A DNA stretch of 44,038 nt, from positions 17,130,769 to 17,174,806 of the forward strand of contig CM044495.1 of assembly GCA_024364805.1 (NCBI GenBank), in the 5' to 3' direction. Below, piece by piece: positions 34,114 to 43,562 of the stretch. The position numbers were made by a program, and so were the translations under genes. The notes under the pieces are model-generated. The model was not told the origin of the DNA. It saw only the letters and a program-made list of their open reading frames with translations, and searched no databases. Within the stretch, counting starts at the first letter, position 1; every line of letters begins with the position of its first letter. The stretch is from Euprymna scolopes. Taxonomy: Eukaryota; Mollusca; Cephalopoda; Sepiida; Sepiolidae.

Positions 34114-34185
34114 CTGCAGCCTTTGTAAGAGTTGCTCGAAGACCTTTGATGGTTTCATGGGCCTTCCTTAACTCAAACTCAAGAA
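34114..34185 (-). CDS. RELCH: RELCH exon B (first coiled coil)
   Basis: Coding exon of 72 bp. The acceptor is ttttattttccag and the donor is GCAG|gtaaaa. The first two bases complete the G left by exon A (Val). It then reads LEFELRKAHETIKGLRATLT followed by KAA, with one base left for exon C. Human RELCH has VLEFELRKAKETIQALRANL then TKAAE at the same place, an almost residue-for-residue match. Both borders are canonical and both split codons give the residues expected from the human protein on the 5' side. Confidence 0.96.
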
Positions 34186-34696
34186 CTGGAAAATAAAAAA
34201 AGATTAACTTCAATAAAATACAAGTATAAAATCATATGATGGTTAATAAATGCTGGTCTTAAACAATTCTTCTTTTTTTTTTTTCTTCTATTTTCTTATC
34301 AGGTTTGTTCATGCTGGAGATGGGAATCCTACCAGATGCCAGATATTCACCCACTATCTCACATATTCCAACCGAGAGATCCTTATCAGATTCTAATCCA
34401 TTTAAGTACAATTGTTTGAATCTCTCTTGCACTTAGTTCAATGGGTATATTTCAGATAGTTTTTGGAATTATTTTTCATGAATCCTTAATGACTTAGTCA
34501 CACACTAAGTAATGCTTATGCAGTTTCCACATAACAGTATGTTTTATCGCTTTCAAGTATTTTAGACTGCAACTTCCTACAATTATTAAAAGATGTAAAA
34601 ATATCTTAAGGATTATGGACCCACCCCATGTTGGATATTCCAACAAGTCTTTAAGGATTTCCATAAGTTGAAGAGGAGTTGAAAAAAATTACTCAC
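34186..34696. other. RELCH intron A-B
   Basis: Intron of 511 bp, the shortest found in this gene here. Unremarkable sequence with a T-rich run at 34271-34285. Confidence 0.8.
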
Positions 34697-34786
34697 CAGC
34701 CATTCGTTCATCGACTTGTCTTTCCCCGTCATCAGAGTAACGAGCAAAGTCAAGAGAATCCAACGTGTGGACACTTGATGTCCTTT
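34697..34786 (-). CDS. RELCH: RELCH exon A (LDSLDFARYSDDG block)
   Basis: Coding exon of 90 bp. The acceptor is tttattttttcag and the donor is GGCTG|gtgagt. Two bases (AA) complete a codon begun in an upstream exon, then RTSSVHTLDSLDFARYSDDG and ERQVDERMA follow, with a final G left for exon B. Human RELCH has LDSLDFARYSDDGNRETDEK at this place. The upstream exon should end with one spare base. In human RELCH the region before this block includes a LisH-like N-terminal segment that I do not find in the window. Confidence 0.95.
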
Positions 34787-34869
34787 CTGAAAAAATAAAA
34801 ATAATAATCATTTTCAAAAATTTTTTTTTTATGTATCAATTAAATATATTTTTATTTTTTTATTTTCTG

Positions 34870-35337
34870 TGTTATAGTCGGCTAATGTACTTCCTAACTT
34901 CTGGTGTACCACTACCGGAAGCGGTGACAAGGCAAACTAGTTCCTTCACTTTTATTGTTCTTCAGTATTGTGTATAATTTAGTGAAATAAAATATAAAAA
35001 GAGGACATTATCAAAAAGTAGACAATAAAAATTAACAAAATTATACAAATAAAAAAAAAAAATAACACAATTAGTCTTTATTTAATAGTTCATTACTTAA
35101 AAAGATTTTTAAAAGTGTTTTCAATAAGTCTTTTTCAATAATTCTTAATAAAAATGAGACCAAAAAATCTTTTCAATGACTATAACAGAGAAAGATTGGA
35201 AAAACGTAATAAAAAAAAAAATCCATACACAAGAGAGATATAGGCATGAGAGAAAAAGTGAAGGAACTGATTTGCCTTGTCACCGCTTCCGGTAGCACTA
35301 CGACAGAATTTAGGAAGTACACTTGCTGACTATAACC
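34870..35337. mobile_element. 468-bp TIR element with 8-bp target duplication (family 3)
   Basis: The terminal inverted repeats are about 85 bp long. The left end begins tgttatagtcggctaatgta and includes ctaccggaagcggtgacaag. The right end reads gtgaaggaactgatttgcct through gctgactataacc. The flanks carry an identical 8-bp direct repeat, attttctg, at 34862-34869 and 35338-35345, so both ends are defined to the base. The interior is AT-rich and non-coding. Long TIRs with an 8-bp duplication fit a Mutator-like or hAT-like non-autonomous element; the first base differs between the two ends. It lies just upstream of RELCH exon A, presumably in the preceding intron. Confidence 0.93.
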
Positions 35338-35477
35338 ATTTTCTGCTAAACAGTGCAATTTAGTATGGTCACAATAAGAAAAAGTAACATTAATATATGT
35401 ATTTGCATCATATATGTGGTGACTTAATCGCAAATTGATTCTTACGAATGCTAAAAAGCAAATGACTAATTGCTTAC

Positions 35478-35510
35478 CGTCTTTCTGTGTCATTTGGATT
35501 CGCTTGCCTC
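35478..35510 (-). CDS. Possible small upstream RELCH exon
   Basis: The minus strand has ATGACACAGAAAGACG followed by gtaagc at 35493-35478. One spare base is left, which is the phase exon A needs, giving MTQKDE then RTSSVHT. It could be an internal exon with an acceptor at 35511-35512 or 35503-35504, or an alternative start. The residues do not match human RELCH, where this part is poorly conserved. The 5' limit given is one of several possible AG positions. Treat as a candidate only. Confidence 0.3.
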
Positions 35511-35680
35511 CTCACTTCGAAAAGCAAGTAAGTTTTAACAGAAACGTGTGAACTCAAAATATTTTCCAACCAATAAAAATCGTTTCAAGTTCCAAGAAGT
35601 AACACGTCTATGTGAAAATAGTAAGCTGACACAAAGTTAGAAAGTATGGATTAACAAAACCAGTTTTTGCCAGGACTCAC
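35511..35680. other. Spacer between two candidate upstream exons
   Basis: No coding or repeat signal recognised in this short stretch. Confidence 0.3.
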
Positions 35681-35714
35681 CACCTGCACAGAAGAACCCA
35701 AGAACGTCGCTCAT
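35681..35714 (-). CDS. Possible alternative first exon of RELCH
   Basis: The minus strand has ATG then SDVLGFFCAG (10 codons) and one spare base before a strong donor (GGTG|gtgagt at 35680). The phase fits exon A, giving MSDVLGFFCAGE then RTSS. It would make a short N-terminus lacking the upstream LisH-like region. There is no homology support; only the phase and the donor speak for it. Confidence 0.22.
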
Positions 35715-36916
35715 CATCCCTTTGGGTTGAATATGGCAAGTTACAAAGAAAAGGATTCGATGACTCACACACCAGCCTTATTCATTTTGCGCACACATTC
35801 CTACACGATAATGATGTCACATGAGCAGAAATGAATTGCTACATATTCACATGCACTAACATGACCAAGGTAAACCAAGGTACATGCATACACAATGCCA
35901 CGCGGCCAAATACTCACATATGTATGTGACTTATGCATATTTACACAATTTCTTAGCCTTGTGACTATTAACCCAACTTTCTTCAGCTTTTGTTAAAAAA
36001 TTTTATTTTTCTCAATTTCTCTTTTACAAAACTGTTTATGTTTTGAGTAGAATTTGCTATCTGGTGACCCTTCTATTCTCTCAAAGTTTTGTTTGTTTCC
36101 ATCTTTATATGCATACATGTTCTGTATATATCCTTAACATTATTCCTTCGCTAAAGTAATAACTTTTAGACCCAATTTATATTAAATGTTGGTGTGGTTC
36201 TTGGCAATACACAAACATACCATCATTCAAAATGGCCTCTACCAAGGCCAGGGACCATATCACATATCCAACATTTAGACACTTGCTTTGAATAGGAGCC
36301 TATCAAGCAAATCACTTAAAGGATAGAGTTACACAAAAAAACAGAAACGAATCAGAAAAAAGGATGAGAGTAAAGCTAGGGAGATGTGACTGCCTGTGTA
36401 TTGAAGGAGAGAGAGGACAGTATGAAAAAAAAACTTTCCTTTCCTAAACAACTCCAATCAATTTTAATTAAAAAAGTCTAATTTAGAACTGAATGCAGAT
36501 GTGGTGGAAGGAGGCAGAAAGTCATTCTTTGATGAAACAAAAGTTTCATAACTCCCCTACCTACTTCATAAATTGCTTGAAGTTAGTTTTCAAAGAAAAC
36601 TGCTGTAAGAGGGAAAATAAGTTGTTTAGTTCTTTCCAACTGCAAGAACTTAGACACCAGAGTCAGAAAGTGGGATTGAGAAGTCAGCGCTTTGACCCGC
36701 AAAAAAGTGCCTGGGCAACACCCAGCATCCCCCAGTGAGGGGGCCCCACGAGATGAGAAATAAACTAACCCCTTCTCAAAGAGAGAACGCAAGGCCTGTG
36801 ATGGTGGACCTCTTAGAACTGCACAGAACTAAACTCCTACCGCAAAATGAACAGGGACTAGATCATTACAGGAATGCTCTAATGTCTGTTAATTTGGGAA
36901 ACCCAGGCTGTTCAAC
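35715..36916. other. Unassigned stretch upstream of RELCH exon A
   Basis: Moderate AT content. A block at about 36500-36916 has short plus-strand open frames (one with NKLTPSQRENARPVMVDLLE) that I cannot place. No paired splice sites were found. Confidence 0.35.
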
Positions 36917-37125
36917 TGGCATGCTTTCCAGTTGAATACAACATGGTAGTCTTCAAATCTAATGTAAACAAGTTCCTGTTAAGCCATCCTCATAAATAAT
37001 CAAATTCTACACAACTTACACCATAAGTGATTACTACACCACCACTTTACATTCATTAAGCCTTAACCTCGAGTGGCCTTCGGGCCTTGATAAGTGGTGA
37101 CTCCCAAGTAAAAAAAAAAAAAAAA
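36917..37125 (+). mobile_element. LINE type B, 3' end only
   Basis: Starts ggcatgctttccag and matches the minus-strand copy at 39541-39801 read in reverse (tacaacatggtagtcttcaa, atcctcataaataatcaaat). It ends with the family 3' mark ttaacctcgagtggcc followed by gataagtggtgactccc and an A16 tail (37110-37125). It is severely 5'-truncated, with about 190 bp kept. Confidence 0.88.
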
Positions 37126-37835
37126 TTTTGATCAAAGAACATATTCATCAAAGGCGTTAGCAATGTTAGTAGAAATCCACTTTTTCTCATTAAAAAAAAA
37201 AAAAAAAAAAATTTCTGCTAAAAAACACATTTGCATCACTGATTAATTCTTTAATCGGGATCACTAGACACATGGTCAAGAAATTATGAGCAAGAATTAC
37301 CAGCACATAAATGCAAACATGCACAGACGACAACCATGGAGTACTATTGCAATTTTACCTGCTTACACGAATGTCGTCAGTGCAAGTGAGACGTCTCATA
37401 TGAATCACGATTACATGGATCACTCAACAACTACGATTGTTTACATCGAAACTTTCCAAGGTTCATGCGGATTTTCATCTTTTCTTCAACCACATACACA
37501 ACGTAGCAACATTACATCTGATTACAGGGATCTACATTGTGAGTGAAATAGTCGCATTTGCGAGTGATTTTTCAAAGTGGCAATTAGAAATAATGAAACG
37601 CTTATCTTTTGGCGATTGTATTTCTTTCACCAACAATCTTCCAAAGCTCACTACTGAGTGAAAAATATCTTTTCAAATTTTTTTTTTATTTATTTATTTT
37701 TTACATAAAACGAACAAAGTTAAATTATTTAAACAATAAAAGTTTAATAGAACTTTTTTTTTTAACAAAGGCTGTTTTAAAAAAATATCTGAAGAAATGA
37801 GAATGTTTATACCTTCAAGTATCAACATAAAATTT
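37126..37835. other. Unassigned stretch
   Basis: No exon or RNA gene recognised. An A-run at about 37191-37210. The 86-codon plus-strand frame at 37286-37546 has no recognisable family features. Confidence 0.35.
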
Positions 37836-37960
37836 GTTGTATATTTAGAATTACACTTATTAAAAAAAAAACACAGAAAAATCTTTATGATGTACATACT
37901 CATCACAGAACTAAGATGTCATATTCCAAAAATCATGTGGGTTTAGCTAGTAACTTTTCT
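37836..37960 (+). mobile_element. Foldback element, family 1, single arm
   Basis: Matches the left arm of copy 1 (tatatttagaattacactta, cagaaaaatctttatgatgt, catattccaaaaatcatg) but no opposing arm follows. It is a half element, lost by deletion or interrupted. It shows the left-arm sequence in its least diverged form. Confidence 0.8.
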
Positions 37961-38511
37961 ATTTGGCTAGTAAACGAAAATATTTAGTTGTCAAAGGTCA
38001 ACTACAGATAAGTTTGTCCATAGAGTCCTAAGTGGTAATTCATTTTATCTTTCAGCTTCACTGCATGCTTAGACGAGATAAAAAGGAGTGAGAGAGACAA
38101 GAGGTCACATGCATCAACTAGTTCCGTAACACCATAAATGTGTTCAGATATGCGGGTAGGGTCAGTTTCGTACTGCTCTACTCTACAACACTTTGTTCAG
38201 AATATGATTTTTCATGACAGTAATGTTGGAAGTAGATAATACTTATATGCGAGAATATTTATATATAAAAAAAAAAGACTAATAGAAAGGAACACAAACT
38301 CAATTATAAAAAAGGTTAAAATCGTTAAATCTAAACTACGTGAGAATAAATATTTAATTAAAACTTTTAATGGGATTATTAATTTTTTGCTTTTTAATGA
38401 AAATCGTTCCAGAGAAGACAAAGCCACTTGATGTGAGGAGTTTAAAAAATACCACTTAAACGTCAAAACGAGTATCATTGGGACAATTAATCGGAATCTG
38501 GAATCCAAACT
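37961..38511. other. Unassigned stretch
   Basis: Nothing recognised. The minus-strand frame at 38212-38508 is AT-rich and without motif. Confidence 0.35.
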
Positions 38512-38930
38512 TTTCGGTCACCTACACTGAGAATTGAATCTTCAACCTTCAGGAGAATATCGCTTTTACAATTGATTTTTCCAAGTACTCTAACCACTGT
38601 GCAGCAGGTCCTTGCGGACTGAAATGATATTCTCATAAACGTTTCAATTCTCAGTGTGAGTGACCAAAAAATATAATTGCGAATTACTTAGGATCTCTAT
38701 CCGCTCATGGCTGTCGGAACGAGACCATGCTACCCCCGTGAAGTAAATAAAGAGTGCCATTTGAAATTCCACCCAAATTCTCGAGTTCGACACAAATATT
38801 CCAGAGTTTGACAAGATACACCTAAAAAAAGATCAGAGGTTATGCCAACCGAAACATTGTGAAAATGATACTCAGGATGAGAACAGTAGTCCGATGAATC
38901 CAAATAATACGAATAATCAATCCTCATCTC
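38512..38930. mobile_element. Two family-2 SINE pieces head to head
   Basis: 38512-38619 is the minus-strand head (A box gtggttagagtacttgg and B box gaagattcaattctcagtgt when reversed). From about 38625 the plus strand carries tttcaattctcagtgtgagt, gctcatggctgtcggaacga, aagatacacctaaaaaaaga, and ccgaaacattgtgaaaat to the SINE end near 38930. The B-box region is present on both strands, so this is two overlapping copies or a 5'-inverted copy rather than a simple insertion. Confidence 0.82.
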
Positions 38931-39339
38931 AAAAATTCAGAAACGTAAAGAAAACGAGAATTACACGGCTGCCTAAAGTAAACCCAAAGTTTACTTTCTA
39001 TACTGCATGTGTGACAGTTTTTAAATCTTCCACTAAAAATTTATTGACCTAAATCTATCACAAAATGCGATTTTTTTTAATCAATATAATTTTATAACAA
39101 ATTATCTAAGCAAATTTAAAAAAAAAAAAAAAAAAAATAGTGTAAAAAATGAAATTAAACTAGATGAATCAAGCAATGGCAATAACTTAAGGATATTTTT
39201 TAAAATCTGATAAAATATTTAAGAGAATTTGATCTGCATATTTCTAGTATCAAATATATTAAGTAGCATTAATGATGAAGATCTTTCAAATTCTCTTTTT
39301 CAAGCAAAAGTACAATGGATGAAAAAAAAAAAAAAAAAA
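38931..39339. other. Unassigned stretch
   Basis: AT-rich with two A-runs (about 39118-39137 and 39322-39343). No feature recognised. Confidence 0.4.
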
Positions 39340-39540
39340 AAAATGGCTGGTTACTTTTAATGCATCTAAAACCAAATTTATCTCCTTTCACTACCAATAC
39401 TCAGATCCACAGCTGAGATGAATAGCTTTCTTATTTGATAAACTTAGGACTGACTTTCACTCCAAACCTGAAATGGAAGACTTGTTGCATCAAATTTCTT
39501 GCTAAGGTTGCTAGAAAAATGGTTGGCTCATTGTACTACC
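39340..39540 (+). mobile_element. LINE type B fragment (RT C-terminal side)
   Basis: The plus strand reads WLVTFNASKTKFISFHYQYS, then a decayed continuation (TDFHSKPEMEDLLHQI). This corresponds to the WMVTFNAAKTKLVSFNNYKK block of the LINE at 41066. It ends abruptly at a T run that is the tail of the next, opposite-strand copy, and has stops. Confidence 0.75.
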
Positions 39541-39801
39541 TTTTTTTTGTTATCACCACTTAAGGATAAGGATTAATGGATATAAAATGGTAACGAAGTA
39601 ATCGCTAATGATGAAAATTGGGTGGAATTTGATTATTTATGAGGACGACTTAACATTAGATTTGAAGGCTACCATGTTGTATTTAGTTGGAAAACATGCC
39701 AGCAGAGCAGTGTTCTAAAGGCAAAAAAATCATATATAGTGGTTTTAACTAGTCGAGTGTTTTTGTGAACGTTTGAAAAGGGGGGGGGCCATAGATTGAA
39801 G
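39541..39801 (-). mobile_element. LINE type B, 3' end, inserted next to another copy
   Basis: Minus strand. The poly(A) tail shows as the T run at 39541-39548, followed by the 3' untranslated mark (cacttaaggataaggatta), and the C-terminal region to ccatagattgaag. It stops at a second T run at 39802. Confidence 0.8.
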
Positions 39802-40085
39802 TTTTTTTTTGTTTGTTTTTTTACACAGGAATCACACAGGAATTTACACGTCGGCCACTCGAGGATAAGGGTTAAACGTTAGTGGGAATTTTGTAAATTG
39901 GATTACTTAGGGGGACAGTTCATCAAGAACATTACGTTGGATTTGAAGACAATCAGATTGTAGTCAGCTGGAAAGCAGGCAATCGGAAGAGAGTTCCACA
40001 GGCATGCAGTTCTAAGAAAATAGGTTTTTTTATGGAATCTACATTTAGGTTTAGGCACAGATAAAGAGTGTGGGAAATTATTGAT
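39802..40085 (-). mobile_element. LINE type B, second 3' end, stacked on the first
   Basis: Minus strand. The tail is the T-rich run at 39802-39822, then cggccactcgaggataaggg and the C-terminal coding remnant (FLRTACLWNSLPIACFPADY, NLIVFKSN). It aligns with 23440-23730 up to gaaattattgat and then diverges, so it is 5'-truncated. Confidence 0.82.
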
Positions 40086-40770
40086 AGATGAGCACTTACC
40101 ATGACTCAGAAAGTATCTCATCCCTGACTCAACCCTCCACCTACATAAAAACCTGATACAATTCAAGATGTTGCCACATCTGGGTAGATGCCACTCGGAG
40201 AACTTTGTTTTGCCTTGACAATGTACAAAATTGATTTTGTAATCTAGCATGAGATGGTATCTTGTTCTCAGAGCTTCTTTAATTAAATAAAATAAGTCCT
40301 AAAAAATTCTAACGGCCATTTATGAAGACTTTGATTCATATGAATTGTCTCCCCTTTCTGCTAGTAAACCTTTTCTCAAAAAATCTTGAAAAAGAAATTT
40401 TATTTTTTCCCCTAAAACTAGGTTTATGGATCATCTAAAAACAGCATTCTCGCATTGTAATGTTTTAGATTTTAGATACATTTTTCTCACTATCCTTTTG
40501 TCATTCATGTCATCTTTTTTCTGCCTTTTTTTCTTCATTTATTTCCACATTAACTTACCAAAAAGGGTTGATATGCCATAAAACAAAAACTAAAAACGAA
40601 AGTGTATTCATATGTAAAATCTTCTATGGAAGAAGTGGTCCAAAATTCCTAAGTGTACCCCTAAGTGGGCCATGTGGGCAGAATCTTCTTTAAAACTTTA
40701 TATTCTATGTTGATGAAACTGAAATCATTTACGAACGGGAATGGAAATTGTTTAAAAATTTTTTAAATGA
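40086..40770. other. Unassigned stretch
   Basis: No exon recognised. A short minus-strand piece of the 31741 repeat family lies at about 40555-40595 (gggttgatatgccataaaac). Confidence 0.4.
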
Positions 40771-41055
40771 AGATTGATTATTCAGCTTATTTGGATTCTT
40801 CAGTAATCTGGAGTATTATTTTTACAATGTTTCAGTTGATGTAACCTTTGAATTCAGAAATTTTTCTATTAAACTCTGAAATCTGCACAGAACTTCAAAC
40901 AGAACTATTTATTTAATCAATATAGATGTAACATGTCTTTGTTTCATCAGCCACAACTGAATAAGTCTTAAGTAATTCGCAATCGTATTATCCCACACTG
41001 AGGACTGAACCTTCAACTTCCAGAAAAGTGTCACAACTAAATTTTACCTACTACT
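40771..41055 (-). mobile_element. tRNA-derived SINE (family 2), diverged copy
   Basis: Minus-strand copy with B box aaggttcagtcctcagtgtg and body elements gttgtggctgatgaaac and actgaaacattgtaaaaat. The A box is lost. It lies directly against the 5' end of the LINE at 41066. Confidence 0.78.
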
Positions 41056-41065
41056 TTATCCGTTC

Positions 41066-43562
41066 AAGTTCATGTATTTGCTGACCAATGTCCACCACAG
41101 TAATTGGATTGGTTTCTCTACTTACACAGATGCAGCTGGTAGCACAACACATAGCTTCTCTATATCTCATTCCCTATCACAGACAGTTACATTTCGGACA
41201 TGTTTCCCAGATCAGCAAGATCAACATGCTTCACTCCTAGATCTATTTCTGACCACAGTTCCTGATGATTGTGTAACAAATGCCCATAGCCCACTCAGGA
41301 ACGCTGATCATGCTGGGATAATGGTAGAAATCGCCCTAAATTCTCCTCCCAAAACTAAAGAACCATTGCTCAAAATGACAAAGTATTATAAGAAGGCTGA
41401 CTGGGAAGTCAACAAAAATCTCATCTGAGATGCCCCATGGGGAAATATGTTTTCTCTTCCCGCTGAACAGTGTGCAAATGAGTCCACCGAATGGTTCTAA
41501 ATTGCAATTGAAGCACATATTCCCATGCGGAAATTCTATAGCAAACCCCACTCTCTTCAATGGTTCACTTCCAGTTGTGCAGCTGCCATTTCACAAAGGC
41601 AGCATGCATACTGCAGATTTAACAGACAAAAGTATATAGAAGTTAGAAGTAATTGTAAGAAATAGAGACAGCTAAGAGAGAATATACTGAAACCACCAGA
41701 AAACACATCGAAGCACAGAAATTAGGAACCCGTGACTTCTGGAAAATCTACAACAGTGTAGTAAATAATGGGCAATGAACAATTCCCCCACTATCCAACA
41801 ATCATGAGGTTGTTTGCTCTGCAACTGAGAAGGCTAACATGCTTGCCAGACGGTTTGCCTACAACTTCACACTGGACCCATCCAACCACGCCCTTCCTGA
41901 CTTTCCTTTGCAGACTGGCGCAACACTAGATAATCTGAAAATTACCTCTTTTCAGGTGCATGATATCATAAAAAACATAGACACCTCAAAAGCATGTGGA
42001 CCTAATCTCATCTCAGATGTGCTATTAAAAAAATGCCCTGCTGAGGTTGCTCCAGTCCTCTCCAAACTTTACAACAAATGCCTTAACGAATCTCTCTTTC
42101 TTGACTGCTGGAAAACTGCTTCTGTAATACCAGTTTACAAGAATTCTGGTGAAAGAACTGACCCATTAAATTATTGCCCCATTAGCCTCCTCTCTTTTAG
42201 CCAAAATATTTGAGTCAATCACCTTACAGCTGCTAAACTTCTGACCGACCAATAATATGATTTAGGCAAGCCTGTACTACAGCAGATATCCTAATTGTAA
42301 TCTCTGAACGTATATATCATACACTGGATAAAGCAGAGGAAGTTAGAGTAGTAGCCTTAGATATATCTAAGGCTTCTGACGGGGTATGTCACGATGGTCT
42401 TCTCAGGAAAATCAGATCCTACGGTATCACTGGACAAATACGTTAAGTATAAACATAATTAAATCCTTCTTAAATAAGAGAAGAATCCAGGTTGTTCTCA
42501 ATGGTCGTACATCTAAACAATATGATATAAATGTGGGTGTACCTCAGAGGTCTATCCTTGGATCTTTATTATTTCTAATATTCATAAATGTCCTCCCTGA
42601 TAAAATTGTCTCTGAAGTGGGTATATTTGCTGGTGATACCATACTATAACAGGCATGAGAGAAAACAAATGAACACATATCTACGGAAGTCGCAGAAACA
42701 CTAGATGAAGACCTCCAATCTGTAGTGGAATGGGGACAAAAATGGATGGTCACATTCAATGCTGCCAAGACTAAGCTTGTCTCCTTCAATAATTACAAGA
42801 AACCTTCTCTACCATCAATAGCTATGGCTAAAGATAGCTTACCTGAAAGTACTTCTTTCAAACTCCTTAGCCTAACGTTCACAGGGAACAAGAGTTGGAA
42901 CAAATACATTAAGAGCATTGCCACGGCTGTTGCGAGGAAGGTGGGCTCTATCATGCTAGAAAGTTATTAACGCCATAAAGTATCCTGTACCTCTACAAGG
43001 CCACCATTCACCCATGTATGGAGCATTGTTGTCACATTTGGGCTGGTGCACCTGCTACTAGTCTCTCGCTCTTGGGCAGGGTTCAAAAGAGAGTCTTCAG
43101 TCTGATAGGTCCTGAACTGTCATCAAAGCTCCAACCACTGTCCCACCGACGAAATGTTGCATCCCTCTGCCTGTTTTACAAGTATTTTAATGATGGATGC
43201 TCTGACGAACTACAAACCCTTGTACTCCCTCGACATAAATACCCCCGACAAACTCGACAAGCAGCTAAATCCCACTCCTTCACAGTAGAGATCCTTAGAT
43301 GTAAGAAGGCCTTATACTCCAATAGTTTCTCCCCCAGAACTGCTAGACTCTGGAATTCCCTTCTGGTTTCCTGCTTCCCCAACTGTACTGACACGCAGAA
43401 GTTCAAGTGTAATGTGCATAGACATTTTGCTGCTCGTCTCCCTACATAGTATCCCTGCAACTACTGTCCCCGATAGCAGTCCCGTATATCAAAGTGGCAC
43501 GGTGCCTTATTTGGAGTGTAAATGGATTAAAACAAAAAAAAAAAAAAAAAAAAAAAAAAAAC
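41066..43562 (+). mobile_element. Jockey-like LINE, 2.5 kb, 5'-truncated
   Basis: Plus-strand non-LTR retrotransposon. At 41072-41428 is the end of an apurinic-type endonuclease (TDAAGSTTHSFSISHSLSQT, SLLDLFLTTVPDDC, then RNADHAGIMVEI with the typical SDH-like motif as ADH). At 41839-42213 are the first RT blocks (SKACGPNLISDVLLKKC, FLDCWKTASVIPVYKNSG, LNYCPISLL). At 42386-42649 is VGVPQRSILGSLLFLIFIN then the catalytic block as FAGD instead of FADD, so the RT is inactive. At 42725-43449 are the thumb and C-terminus (YKATIHPCMEHCCHIWAGA, LQPLSHRRNVASLCLFYKYF, SPRTARLWNSLLVSCFPNC). Reading frames change several times between blocks. The tail is the A-rich run at about 43532-43562. Similar to transposon BS/X-element type Jockey polymerases. 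ORF1 is absent through truncation. Confidence 0.93.

Noticed and set aside
30475-36935. Similarity between short frames at 30475 (NKITSLPQDNARHV) and 36750 (NKLTPSQRENARPV)
   Set aside because: The resemblance is limited to about 15 residues and a few bases; there is not enough to call a shared domain or repeat without alignment.
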